In this document: one piece after another, positions 1 through 8,388 of the stretch
Layout: the number at the start of each line of letters is the position of its first letter
How positions within the stretch are numbered: the first letter of the stretch is position 1
Assembly (NCBI RefSeq): GCF_000721105.1
Contig: NZ_JOEV01000001.1
Coordinates: forward strand, 368,710 to 432,709
Reading direction: 5' to 3'
Source of the DNA: Streptomyces cellulosae
GTDB taxonomy: Bacteria; Actinomycetota; Actinomycetes; Streptomycetales; Streptomycetaceae
DNA length: 64,000 nt
Translations under genes and position numbers: made by a program
The notes under the pieces: model-generated
Databases searched by the model: none
What the model was told of the DNA's origin: nothing
What the model saw: the letters and a program-made list of their open reading frames with translations, nothing else

Positions 1-436
1 TCTCCTCGCTGGATGCCCTCAGGCCCGCCGGCACCGGCAACTCGCCCGAGGTCGTGAAGGCCAGCGGCCTGATCCCGCTGAGCTGCCGGGCCGAGGCCGG
101 CTCCAACGGCACGGTTCTGGCGTCGGTTCGTCGTCCGGGTCGACCGGTGGCGGGCTACCGCCGAAGAACGCCGGCGACGTCGGCGCGCGCAGCCTGAACA
201 TCAGCAAGCCGCTCGTCGAGAACAACGTCTTCCGTTCGACGCCGGCCGCGGTCACCACGAACCGCGACAGCGACATCGACGGATGCGCCGACCTGCGCGG
301 AAACGACCTGGGTGGAGCCGCCACCGAGGTCTCGCGGGTCGGCACCTTCACCACCTTGCCCTACAGCTGCTCCGCCGAGCCCGCCCCGTCCGTCGCCACT
401 CCGGTGCCGAACGGCGCGGGCACCAAAGAGCTCTGA
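1..436 (+). pseudogene. 3' end of a PL1-like pectate lyase, frame-broken
   Basis: The C-terminal part, read in the frame ending at the TGA at 434-436, contains LVENNVF and a stretch around TTNRDSDIDG, RGNDLGG and FTTLPYS. This resembles the end of secreted beta-helix pectate lyases (PL1 type), which cleave polygalacturonate by beta-elimination. The first ~115 bases read sensibly only in a different frame (SSLDALRPAGTGNSPEVVKA), and that frame stops at 195-197. So either one base is missing near 112-125 or two gene ends have been joined. A linker-like GSSSGSTGGG follows the break. The gene continues upstream of the window. It lies 32 bp before the PL3 gene, suggesting co-transcription. The family call rests on residual motifs only, and the frame break could be a sequencing or assembly error. 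Confidence 0.55.
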
Positions 437-468
437 CCGTCCCCCACACAGGAAGAAGGAATCGGGAC

Positions 469-1275
469 ATGACTTCTTCAGCACATCCGCGCGTCCGCAC
501 ACGCGCGCTGACCGGCGCGATGGCCGCTCTCGGCCTATCGGTTGGCATGATCATGACCAGCGGAGCGCTCACCCCGGCGGCCGCCGCCACCTGGCCCACC
601 GCGAACGGCAGCCAGGCGGTCTCCTCCACCATCTCGGTGTCCGGCACCAAGGACTACGGGATGAAGCGCCTCTACGGCAGCGGTGCCCTGGGCAGCGACG
701 GCCAGGACGAGGACCAGGGACCGATCCTGGAACTGGCCGCCGGTGCCGTCCTCAAGAACGTCATCATCGGCGCCCCGGCGGCCGACGGCATCCACTGCAA
801 GGGCAGCTGCACGCTGCAGAACGTGTGGTGGGAGGACGTCGGCGAGGACGCGGCAACGTTCCTCGGCTCCTCGTCGTCGAACGTGTACACCATCTCCGGA
901 GGTGGCGCGAAGGAAGCCAGCGACAAGGTGTTCCAGTTCAACGGCGCCGGAACGCTGAACGTGTCGAACTTCGCGGTGAAGAACTTCGGCACGTTCGTGC
1001 GCTCCTGCGGCAACTGCTCCACGCAGTACAAGCGGACGATCAACCTCAACACCATCGAGGCGACCTACAAGGGCAGCAAGCTCGTCGGCATCAACACCAA
1101 CTACGGCGACAGCGCGACCCTGAGGGGCATCACGATCGTCGGGGACAGCAGCAAGAAGATCATCCCGTGCCAGAAGTACATCGGCAACAACTCGGGCAAG
1201 GAGCCGACCACGAACGGGTCCAACCCGGACGGCACCTACTGCAAGTACTCCACCTCGGACATCACCTACAAGTGA
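469..1275 (+). CDS. Secreted pectate lyase, polysaccharide lyase family 3
   Basis: A 268-residue exported enzyme that eliminates alpha-1,4 linkages of polygalacturonate. The ATG is preceded by GGAAGAAGGA at 451-460, about 8 nt away. The signal peptide has a basic start (HPRVRTR), a hydrophobic core and AAA-type cleavage near residue 33. The mature part has the compact beta-helix character of PL3: an ILELAAGAVLKNVIIG-like strand near residues 90-105, then DGIHCKG, WWEDVGEDA and several cysteine pairs (IHCKGSC, RSCGNCS, IPC...YC). Length matches single-domain PL3 enzymes; no carbohydrate-binding module is attached. It follows another pectinase end by 32 bp and is closed by a strong hairpin at 1298-1340. 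It supplies unsaturated oligogalacturonides outside the cell. Confidence 0.93.
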   Translation: MTSSAHPRVRTRALTGAMAALGLSVGMIMTSGALTPAAAATWPTANGSQAVSSTISVSGTKDYGMKRLYGSGALGSDGQDEDQGPILELAAGAVLKNVIIGAPAADGIHCKGSCTLQNVWWEDVGEDAATFLGSSSSNVYTISGGGAKEASDKVFQFNGAGTLNVSNFAVKNFGTFVRSCGNCSTQYKRTINLNTIEATYKGSKLVGINTNYGDSATLRGITIVGDSSKKIIPCQKYIGNNSGKEPTTNGSNPDGTYCKYSTSDITYK

Positions 1276-1297
1276 TCCGTGTGAGGTGAGGTGAGAG

Positions 1298-1340
1298 GCG
1301 GTCGTACGAAGCGTCCCTGCACGGCGCTTCGTACGGCCGC
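1298..1340 (+). terminator. Strong hairpin terminator after the pectate lyase
   Basis: Two 16-nt arms (1298-1313 and 1325-1340) pair with one G-T wobble around an 11-nt loop. The arms contain GTACGAAGCG and CGCTTCGTAC. It starts 23 bp after the PL3 stop. There is no U-tract, which is usual in Streptomyces. Confidence 0.85.
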
Positions 1341-1432
1341 CGCGTCATGCACGAAGGACATGCGACCGCCGCGTCATGCACGAAGGACATGCGACCGCCG
1401 CGTCATGCACGAAGGACATGCGACCGCGGCGT
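1337..1432. repeat. 29-bp tandem repeat, three copies
   Basis: CATGCACGAAGGACATGCGAC recurs at 1346, 1375 and 1404, an exact period of 29 bp, with flanking CCGCCGCGT also repeated. There are no spacers between units. The array fills the gap between the pectate lyase terminator and the stop codon of the convergent PaaX gene. Confidence 0.9.
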
Positions 1433-2190
1433 CACACCTCCCGCGCGACCTGGGGAACCGTGTCCGCCAACTCATCCTGGTAGTCCGTGTACGCGGCGCG
1501 CAGGTCCGTGCCCGGCCAGTCCGCCGGCAGGAGCGGGGGCGGCAGGACGGGATCGGCGAGCAGATGGCGTACGACGGCCGCGAACGCGGTGAGCCGGTCG
1601 GCCGGCCGGTCCGTGCGGGCCACGTGGGCGAGCAGGGCGCGGGCCGTGGCGGCCCAGGCGTCCAGGGGCCACAGGCTCGCCGCCAGTTCGGGGGCTGGCC
1701 GCTCGGGACGGGCCGTGTAGTGCTGGGCCACCGAGGCGAGGTCGCCGGGGAGCGGTCGGCGCAGGTTGGCGGGCCGGAGCCAGACTCCCTCGCGGAGTTC
1801 GGCGAGCCGGAGCCTGGTCAACCGGGCGCGCAGTTCGGCGCGTTCGGCGGGGCCGCGGCCCGTCGCGGTGACCACCACCATCTCCCAGTCGCCGTCCCAC
1901 GCGCGCGTGCGCGGGTGCACGGCGTCGTCCTGACGGCGCTGACGCGCGAGCAGACGGTCGCTGAGGCGGTGCACGGAGTCCGTGCGCTGCAGATCGCCGG
2001 CGGCCACCATCCGGCTGAGCGCGGCCCGCAGCGTGGATCCGCCGACGCCGAAGGGCTCCACCGCACGCACCAGGTCCTTCACGGCCAGCTCCGGTGGATG
2101 CGCGCCGAGCAGCAGGCTCAGCACGACCGACCGGGCGGACAACGGCCGCAGGTCGATCCCACCCGGCTCCACCGACACGTTCCTCCGCAT
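1432..2190 (-). CDS. PaaX-family transcriptional regulator
   Basis: A 252-residue cytoplasmic repressor-type protein. The PaaX layout is visible: an N-terminal winged helix (RSVVLSLLLGAH, then GGSTLRAALSRMVAAGDLQR), a central region with WDGDWEMVVVTA followed by REGVWLRP, and an alpha-helical C-terminus (LLADPVLPPPLLPADWPG). Family members repress phenylacetate or related acyl-CoA degradation genes and respond to CoA thioesters. The ATG at 2190 fits the domain start; an in-frame GTG two codons upstream is possible. It is divergent from the AidB-like acyl-CoA dehydrogenase with 64 bp between starts, so that flavoprotein is its likely target (inference). No paa catabolic genes are nearby. Confidence 0.88.
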   Translation of the reverse strand: MRRNVSVEPGGIDLRPLSARSVVLSLLLGAHPPELAVKDLVRAVEPFGVGGSTLRAALSRMVAAGDLQRTDSVHRLSDRLLARQRRQDDAVHPRTRAWDGDWEMVVVTATGRGPAERAELRARLTRLRLAELREGVWLRPANLRRPLPGDLASVAQHYTARPERPAPELAASLWPLDAWAATARALLAHVARTDRPADRLTAFAAVVRHLLADPVLPPPLLPADWPGTDLRAAYTDYQDELADTVPQVAREV

Positions 2191-2195
2191 GGTCA

Positions 2196-2206
2196 CGTAC
2201 TGTACG
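2196..2206. promoter_or_regulatory. 11-bp palindrome in the paaX-like / AidB-like intergenic region
   Basis: CGTAC-T-GTACG is a perfect inverted repeat 6 bp upstream of the PaaX-type start and 49 bp upstream of the dehydrogenase start. It is a candidate operator; it is short and could be chance. Confidence 0.3.
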
Positions 2207-2254
2207 GGCGCCCCTCGTATTGCATTCTTGCTACAACCGCAGCAGGAGTGCAAC

Positions 2255-3919
2255 ATGGGGAGTATGGTCTCGATCCCCGTGCACGAGCACGCCGCCACCC
2301 ACGACGTCACCAACCAGCCCCCTCCGCTCGCCCCGTACGACGCGTCCGAGGACATGGCCCTGCTGGAGGGGCTGCGCCGGGAGGGCGCCGGCTGGGCCGA
2401 GGAGGACATCCGGCGGCTCGGGCTCAGATCCGGCAGCGCCGAGGCCCAGGAGTGGGGCGAACAGGCCAACACCCACGCACCCGTCCTGCGCACGCACGAC
2501 CGGTACGGCCACCGCGTGGACGAGGTCGAGTTCCATCCGAGCTGGCACCACCTGATGCGGGTCGCGGTCACCGAGGGGCTCGCGGGAGCCCCCTGGGCGG
2601 ACGCCCGGCCAGGAGCCCATGTGGCGCGTACGGCGGGCGGCCTGGTGTGGGGGCACACCGACGCCGGGCATGGCTGCCCGACGTCGATGACGTACGCGGC
2701 GATCCCCGCCCTGCGCAAGGAGCCGGAGCTCGCGAAGGTCTACGAGCCCCTGCTCACCGGCCGCGCGTACGAGCCGGAGCTCAGGGCGCCGACCGAGAAG
2801 CGCGGTCTGCTGGCGGGCATGGGGATGACCGAGAAACAGGGCGGCTCGGACGTCCGGACGAACACCACGGCGGCCACGCCCACCGCCGAGCCCGGCGTGT
2901 ACACGTTGCGCGGGCACAAGTGGTTCACGTCGGCGCCGATGTGCGACCTCTTCCTGGTGCTGGCGCAGGCTCCGGGCGGCCTGTCCTGCTTTCTCGTGCC
3001 GCGTGTCCTGCCGGACGGCAGCCGCAACACCTTCCGCATCCAGCGGCTCAAGGACAAGCTGGGCAACCGGTCCAACGCCTCCTGTGAGCCCGAGTTCGAC
3101 GGGACGGTGGCCTGGCTGGTCGGGCCGGAGGGCCAGGGCGTCAAGACGATCATCGAGATGGTCAACTGCACCCGCCTGGACTGCGTGATGATGTCGGCCA
3201 CGCTGATGCGCAAGACGCTCGTCGAGGCCGGACATCATGTGCGCCACCGCAGCGCGTTCGGGGCGCGGTTGCTCGACCAGCCGCTGATGCGCAACGTGCT
3301 GGCCGATCTCGCGCTGGAGTCCGAGGCGGCGACGACGCTCACCCTGCGGCTGGCGGGGGCGGCCGACCGTGCGGTGCGCGGGGACGCCGGGGAGCAGGCG
3401 TTCCGGCGGATCGCGACCGCCGTCGGCAAGTACTGGGTCACCAAACGAGGCCCGGCCTTCACCGCGGAGGCCCTGGAGTGCCTCGGCGGCAACGGCTACG
3501 TCGAGGAGTCGGGCATGCCCCGCCACTACCGCGAGGCCCCCCTGCTGTCGATCTGGGAGGGCTCGGGGAACGTCAACGCCCTCGATGTGCTGCGGGCGTT
3601 GCGACGACAGCCCGGGGCCGCCGACGCCCTGTTCGGCGAACTCGCCCTGGCGCAGGGGGCGGACGCCCGACTGGACGCGGCCGTGACGCGGCTGAAGGAG
3701 CAGTTGACGCAGGCGTCGGAGGCGGGTGCGCGGCGGCTGGTGGAGCTGATGGCCCTCGCCCTGCAGGCCTCCCTCCTGGTCCGGCACGCCCCGCCCGCCG
3801 TCGCCGACGCGTTCTGCGCGACCCGGCTCGGCGGCGACTGGGGCCACGCCTTCGGCACCCTTCCCGACACCGCCGGTCTGGACGGGATCCTGAGACGCGC
3901 GCTGACGTCCGGACCCTGA
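2255..3919 (+). CDS. AidB-like acyl-CoA dehydrogenase family flavoprotein
   Basis: A 554-residue FAD protein of the acyl-CoA dehydrogenase superfamily, AidB branch. AidB hallmarks are an N-terminal NQPPPLAPYD, the MTYAAIPAL segment, GMGMTEKQGGSDVR (FAD and substrate loop), KWFTSAP, DKLGNRSNAS, ECLGGNGYVEES (position of the usual catalytic Glu) and IWEGSGNVNALD. In E. coli AidB is part of the alkylation response and binds DNA; its enzymatic substrate is uncertain. The C-terminal ~110 residues are helical, as in AidB. The start is ATG 2255 with CAGGAG at 2243-2248; a second ATG lies three codons later. The gene is divergent from a PaaX regulator, suggesting control by an acyl-CoA, which would be unusual for a DNA-repair role. 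Confidence 0.9.
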   Translation: MGSMVSIPVHEHAATHDVTNQPPPLAPYDASEDMALLEGLRREGAGWAEEDIRRLGLRSGSAEAQEWGEQANTHAPVLRTHDRYGHRVDEVEFHPSWHHLMRVAVTEGLAGAPWADARPGAHVARTAGGLVWGHTDAGHGCPTSMTYAAIPALRKEPELAKVYEPLLTGRAYEPELRAPTEKRGLLAGMGMTEKQGGSDVRTNTTAATPTAEPGVYTLRGHKWFTSAPMCDLFLVLAQAPGGLSCFLVPRVLPDGSRNTFRIQRLKDKLGNRSNASCEPEFDGTVAWLVGPEGQGVKTIIEMVNCTRLDCVMMSATLMRKTLVEAGHHVRHRSAFGARLLDQPLMRNVLADLALESEAATTLTLRLAGAADRAVRGDAGEQAFRRIATAVGKYWVTKRGPAFTAEALECLGGNGYVEESGMPRHYREAPLLSIWEGSGNVNALDVLRALRRQPGAADALFGELALAQGADARLDAAVTRLKEQLTQASEAGARRLVELMALALQASLLVRHAPPAVADAFCATRLGGDWGHAFGTLPDTAGLDGILRRALTSGP

Positions 3920-4012
3920 GTCCCTGCACACAGTCACGCCCCGATTCCGCTTCGTTGTCAGTGCCGTGGTGAAGACTCACGATCAGGTGGTGCTTCGCCT
4001 GGGGAGGACAAC

Positions 4013-6100
4013 GTGTTCACGGGGATCGACGAAGTCGACTGGGCCGCGCTGCGGCATGCGCACGGCAGCGCGGAGGACGTGCCCGGACTCCTGCGGGGGC
4101 TGGCCTCGCGGGACCCGGCCGAGCGGGAGGACGCGCTGGACCGGATGTACGGCACGCTGCACGACCAGGGCACCGTGTACGACTCGACACTCGCCTGCGT
4201 TCCGTTTCTGCTCGCGCTCGCGGGCGACGAGACTGTGCCGGATCGGGACGGGATAGTCGAACTGCTGGTGAGCGTGGGGACCGTGGGTCAGGAGGGGGAG
4301 GGCGGTCCCCGTCGCGCGAGCGGTGGCGCCCCGGGTCTGGTGAACGGGTTCGGTGGCAGCGGGGCGCCGGCCGCTGACGTGATCCGGGCCGGGGCCGAGG
4401 TCTTCGTGCGGCTGGCCGGGGACGCGGACGCCGCGGTGCGCCGGGCGGCCGCGGGTGCGCTGGTGCGGTTCCTGGATGAACCGGCCCGGGTTCTGGGGGT
4501 GCTGCGGGAACGGATCGCGGTGGAGCGGAACGACTGGGTGCTGCTCGCGCTCATGGAGAGCCTCGGCCTGTTCGTACGACGGCACCCCGCGTACGCCGGC
4601 GAGGCGCTGGAGCCGCTGGTGGCACGGAGCGGGCCTCCGTACGAACCGGGGCTGCGGCTCGCGGCGCTCGGTCAGCTCGTCAGGTGCGCTCCCGGCCGTG
4701 TCCCGTCCGACCTGGTGCCCCTCGCGGTCCGGCTGCTCAGGGAACGCTCAGCGGGGCGGACCGTGCGGCGGGAGAAGGCGCACGGGTCCGGCAAGGAGAC
4801 GCTCGGGCGCCGTCTGCATCGACTCTGGCCGGTGGACGAGGAGGGCTCCCATCTGCTGCGCTCCCTCCACACCGCGCTCGACGACCGGCTGGCCGACCGG
4901 ACCGCCCTCCTCGAGGGGCAGCTGACCAGCCCGGACCCGACCGACCGCTGCAACGCCGTGTGGATGGCGGCCGGGTTGCTGCGCGAGTGGCGGACCGACC
5001 ACACCGGACCGGTCACTCTGATCGGGCACCAACTGGGCGAAGAGGACGGCCGGTTGTCCGAAGCGGCAGTGTCCGTGCTCATGGATCTGTTCGGCCTGGC
5101 GGGGCCGGCCGCCGATCGTCTCGCCGCGCTGGTGGCCTCCCGGCCCGACCGGTGGGTGCGGCGGTGCCGGCGTGGGACGCCGTTGCTCGGCGGCCCGCTC
5201 AAGGCCCTGGCCCGGTGCGGGGATCCGCGGGCGGTGCCGGTTCTCGCGGAGGTGCTGGCGGGGCCGGACGTCCCCGGTGATCTGGGGCCTGCGATCGGCC
5301 ACCTGGGCCGGGCCGCGGCGCCCCTCGCGCCCGTGGTACGGCGCCGGCTCGGGGCGATACCCCTCGGCTCGCCGCGGGCCCCGGAACTCGCCGTACCCCT
5401 GCTGTCGGCGCTCATCACCCTGGGTGACCAGGACGCCCTGCCAGAGGTGATGCGGCTGGTACGGGGACCGTCCGACGGGCTCAGACCGTCCGAGGGGCTC
5501 GGGTCGGACGGGCTTTGGCCGGACGGCGCTTACCTGGGGCAGGTGGTCCGCGCGCTGGGTCTGTTCGGGGCCGCCGCCCGGGACGCGGTGCCGGTGCTTC
5601 GGGGGCTGCTGGACACCGAGCAGGCGAGTGCGGTGGCGGGTGCCTTGTGGGAGGTGGAAGGGGAGGCGGCCATCGTGCTGCCCGTGCTGTCGCGGGAGGT
5701 GGCGGCTGGGGACCGCCGTCGTCGGCAGGCCGTGCAGGTGCTGTCGCGTATGGGGCCGGCCGCTCGTCCGGCATCGGCCGCGCTGCGGCGCGCGGTGGCG
5801 GATGGGCCGCTGTGGGAGCAGGTGGCGGCCGCATGCGCGCTGTGGCGGATCGACGGGGACGCCGAGCCCGTCCTTCCGGTGCTGCGGGCGGGCTGGACGG
5901 AGCACCCGCACACCCGCGTCACCGTCGCCGAGTGCCTCGTGGACATGGGACCGGCCGCCGCGCCGCTACGAGACCTGCCGGAGTCGGAACTGGCCTCGCG
6001 GCGACGCCACCTCGCGCTGCCCGGGGGTCACGGAAGCCACGACATCCCTGAGGACGAGCGGTTGGCCGGACTGTGCCGGGCAGCGCTGGCGGGCGGGTAG
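4013..6100 (+). CDS. HEAT-repeat (PBS-lyase-like) protein
   Basis: A 695-residue cytoplasmic protein built of helical repeats. Repeats of the form VPVLAEVLAGPDVPGDLGPAIGHLG, AVPVLRGLLDTEQASAVAGALWEV and VLPVLRAGWTEHPHTRVTVAECL run through the whole length, each about 30-40 residues, with recurring 'VLPVL' openings. HEAT arrays act as protein-binding scaffolds and no catalytic motif is visible. The GTG start has GGGGAGGA at 4001-4008. It has no clear operon partner, being followed 84 bp later by a convergent gene. Streptomyces genomes carry several such orphan HEAT proteins of unknown function. Confidence 0.85.
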   Translation: MFTGIDEVDWAALRHAHGSAEDVPGLLRGLASRDPAEREDALDRMYGTLHDQGTVYDSTLACVPFLLALAGDETVPDRDGIVELLVSVGTVGQEGEGGPRRASGGAPGLVNGFGGSGAPAADVIRAGAEVFVRLAGDADAAVRRAAAGALVRFLDEPARVLGVLRERIAVERNDWVLLALMESLGLFVRRHPAYAGEALEPLVARSGPPYEPGLRLAALGQLVRCAPGRVPSDLVPLAVRLLRERSAGRTVRREKAHGSGKETLGRRLHRLWPVDEEGSHLLRSLHTALDDRLADRTALLEGQLTSPDPTDRCNAVWMAAGLLREWRTDHTGPVTLIGHQLGEEDGRLSEAAVSVLMDLFGLAGPAADRLAALVASRPDRWVRRCRRGTPLLGGPLKALARCGDPRAVPVLAEVLAGPDVPGDLGPAIGHLGRAAAPLAPVVRRRLGAIPLGSPRAPELAVPLLSALITLGDQDALPEVMRLVRGPSDGLRPSEGLGSDGLWPDGAYLGQVVRALGLFGAAARDAVPVLRGLLDTEQASAVAGALWEVEGEAAIVLPVLSREVAAGDRRRRQAVQVLSRMGPAARPASAALRRAVADGPLWEQVAAACALWRIDGDAEPVLPVLRAGWTEHPHTRVTVAECLVDMGPAAAPLRDLPESELASRRRHLALPGGHGSHDIPEDERLAGLCRAALAGG

Positions 6101-6184
6101 GGCAGCAAGCAGCACGGGTGCCGCCTCCCGTCGGCAGCGGGCGGCGGTCCCCCGCTCTCATGGCAGGGGACGATGGACTCGCCC

Positions 6185-6769
6185 TCAGCCCGTCGTGCGG
6201 CCCCACAGGGGACCGAACCGTGCCCACTCGGCGTCCCACTGCTCCATGCGCCGGCGTTCCAGACGCCCGCGCAGCACACGCCCGCCGACGAAGGGCATGG
6301 CCGCGGCGCCGACACCGGTCAGGGCGCCGGTCAGGGCGGACCGCAGACGGGCCTGGGCGGCGGTGGCGGGCTTCGTCACCAGGCGGCCCTCGGGGTCCGT
6401 CCAGACGGTGACCGGGGTACCGGAGCTGCTGCCGGGGTCCACCCGCGCCTGGCCCGTGTGCTCGGAGCCGTCCGGCGCCCTCCAGCGCACCTTGGCCCAC
6501 ACCCGTTCGCCGCTCGCCCTGCTGGAGGGCGCGGCCGCCGCTCCGGGCGCCTTCTCGGTGAGGTGCGCCACGACGGAATGCCATTCGACGCGCTCCCGGG
6601 CCAGGCTGTGCTCCACGGCCTGGGCGACGCCCAGGCCCGCGAGTACGCCGGCGACAACAGTGAGCGCCCACGCGCCGAGCACGAGCCACGCCTCCACCGC
6701 GTCGGCGCGCCGCTTGAGCGGATTGCGCCGCCAGCGCCACAGCCAGACCTTCGGACCACGGAACGCCAT
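6185..6769 (-). CDS. Two-TM membrane protein, Rv1733c family
   Basis: A 194-residue inner-membrane protein of unknown function. It has the Rv1733c-type plan: a short basic N-terminus (WRWRRNPLKRR), TM1 (LVLGAWALTVVAGVLAGLGV), an extracytoplasmic domain of ~75 residues with KVRWRAPDGSEHTG and GTPVTVWTDPEGRLV, then TM2 (ALTGALTGVGAAAMPFVGG) and a basic tail ending in WGRTTG. The start is decided by the ribosome site: AGGAGG immediately precedes the ATG at 6778 and sits 9 nt before the ATG at 6769. Upstream ATGs at 6787 and 6778 are therefore unlikely. It is convergent with the HEAT gene. Confidence 0.8.
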   Translation of the reverse strand: MAFRGPKVWLWRWRRNPLKRRADAVEAWLVLGAWALTVVAGVLAGLGVAQAVEHSLARERVEWHSVVAHLTEKAPGAAAAPSSRASGERVWAKVRWRAPDGSEHTGQARVDPGSSSGTPVTVWTDPEGRLVTKPATAAQARLRSALTGALTGVGAAAMPFVGGRVLRGRLERRRMEQWDAEWARFGPLWGRTTG

Positions 6770-6787
6770 CGCAGGCATCCTCCTCAT

Positions 6788-7039
6788 CAGCGCACGAACA
6801 TGCCGGACCGCCCTCCCATACGGGAGCCGGGTCCTGGATGCTCACAGCGGGTTTCCCGACACGACGCTCGCACGCGTCCCGATTCCGCGCGGCACCTTCG
6901 CGAAAGCGGCCCGCGGATGCCGCGGCGCCGCTACCCTCGCCGCGCTGACCTGCGGCGGAGCCCGTTCCGGGGGTGACTGTCAGTGGTGGGGTGCAGACTG
7001 GCGAATGGCTGGGACAAAGACGTCGCGGAGGTGACCGGC
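6788..7039. other. Divergent intergenic region, no gene seen
   Basis: About 250 bp between the divergent starts of the Rv1733c-type gene and the BNR gene. I see no credible coding frame and no clear palindrome. Both promoters should lie here. GGAGG at 7027-7031 is the ribosome site of the BNR gene. Confidence 0.5.
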
Positions 7040-8125
7040 ATGACCGAGGTACTGCTCGCCGTGGGCACACGCAAAGGCCTGTTCATCGGGCGCAGGCGAG
7101 GTGGCGCCTGGGAGTTCGACGAAAGCCCCTACTTCAACGCACAGGCGGTGTATTCGGTCGCCGTCGACACCCGCGGGGACCGGCCGCGGCTTCTGGCCGG
7201 CGGTGACAGCGCGCACTGGGGTCCCTCCGTCTTCCACTCGGACGACCTGGGCCGGACCTGGACGGAACCGGCCCAGCCGGCCGTCAAGTTCCCACCCGAC
7301 ACGCAGGCCTCGCTGGAGCGGGTCTGGCAGCTGCATCCGGCGGCCGCCGAGCCGGACGTGGTGTACGCGGGCACGGAACCGGCCGCTCTGTACCGCTCCG
7401 AGGACCGCGGGGAGAGCTTCGAGCTGGTCCGCCCCCTGTGGGAGCACCCCACGCGCTCCCAGTGGGTGCCGGGCGGGGGCGGTGAGGGTCTGCACACCGT
7501 CCTCACCGACAAGCGGGATCCGCGCGCGGTCACGGTCGCCGTGTCGACGGCGGGCGTGTTCCGGACGAAGGACGGCGGCGCGAACTGGGAGCCCTCCAAC
7601 TCCGGTGTCTCCGCGGTGTTCCTGCCGGACCCGAACCCGGAGTTCGGCCAGTGCGTGCACAAGGTCGCGCGGGACTCGGCGAACCCGGACCGGCTGTACC
7701 TGCAGAACCACTGGGGCGTCTACCGCAGCGACGACGCGGGTGCGCACTGGGCGGACATCGGCGAGGGCCTGCCGTCCACGTTCGGCTTCGCGGTGGCGGC
7801 GCATCCCCGGCGCGGCGACACGGCGTACGTGTTCCCGATCAACGCCGACGCGGACCGGGTACCGGCGGGCCGGCGATGTCGGGTCTTCCGGACGGCGGAC
7901 GCGGGCAAGAGCTGGGAGCCGCTGACGGCGGGCCTGCCCCAGGAGGACCACTACGGCACGGTGCTGCGGGACGCGCTGTGCACGGATGACGCCGACCCGG
8001 CCGGCGTGTACTTCGGCAACCGCAACGGCGAGGTGTTCGCGTCGGCCGACGACGGCGACAGCTGGCGGCAGTTGGCCTCGCATCTGCCGGACGTGCTGTG
8101 TGTGCGGGCCGCGGTGGTCGGATGA
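7040..8125 (+). CDS. BNR/sortilin-type beta-propeller protein (glycosyl-hydrolase-like)
   Basis: A 361-residue protein with repeated Asp-box motifs: FHSDDLGRTWTEP, YRSEDRGESFELV, FRTKDGGANWEPS, YRSDDAGAHWADI, FRTADAGKSWEPL and FASADDGDSWRQL. The S/T-x-D-x-G-x-x-W pattern marks each blade. The fold is shared by sialidases and VPS10-like proteins, but the sialidase arginine triad and a signal peptide are not evident. It therefore looks like a cytoplasmic propeller of unknown substrate. The start is ATG 7040, 8 nt after GGAGG; an earlier in-frame ATG at 6983 lacks a ribosome site. Confidence 0.85.
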   Translation: MTEVLLAVGTRKGLFIGRRRGGAWEFDESPYFNAQAVYSVAVDTRGDRPRLLAGGDSAHWGPSVFHSDDLGRTWTEPAQPAVKFPPDTQASLERVWQLHPAAAEPDVVYAGTEPAALYRSEDRGESFELVRPLWEHPTRSQWVPGGGGEGLHTVLTDKRDPRAVTVAVSTAGVFRTKDGGANWEPSNSGVSAVFLPDPNPEFGQCVHKVARDSANPDRLYLQNHWGVYRSDDAGAHWADIGEGLPSTFGFAVAAHPRRGDTAYVFPINADADRVPAGRRCRVFRTADAGKSWEPLTAGLPQEDHYGTVLRDALCTDDADPAGVYFGNRNGEVFASADDGDSWRQLASHLPDVLCVRAAVVG

Positions 8126-8219
8126 GCCTAAACCGCAGATAGGTCGGCCCGCGCCGCAGTCCCGGCCACCGGTTGATCCCCGCTGCCCTTGCGGCGGTGG
8201 GGTGACGCCCGCGGCACCA

Positions 8220-8349
8220 CGACCGTCGCGTCAAGTCGTCGCACCGGGTCGGGCGAGGGCCCTGGAGCCCCGTCGATGGACGGATCGCACGGTAGGGCGA
8301 CGTCCTGCGCGAGGAGATCGCCGCGGGACGCGCCTACCTCCCGGCTGGC
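8220..8349 (+). pseudogene. Decayed N-terminal fragment of a second uracil-DNA glycosylase gene
   Basis: On the + strand, 8220-8270 reads RPSRQVVAPGRARALEP, matching [17 protein letters not shown] at the start of the intact Ung that lies next to it on the - strand. After a frame change, 8281-8349 reads RIAR-stop-GDVLREEIAAGRAYLPAG, matching [23 protein letters not shown] of Ung. The stop is the TAG at 8293-8295. The fragment ends before the catalytic GQDPY motif. It is an inverted, convergent partial copy, either a relic of a second ung paralogue or a local inverted duplication. Confidence 0.8.
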
Positions 8350-8388
8350 GGCGGCCCCGTGCCGGTCGGCCGCTGCGACAGCCATGCC

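Noticed and set aside
1337..1432. CRISPR array
   Set aside because: The 29-bp units are contiguous with no unique spacers, and no cas genes are near.
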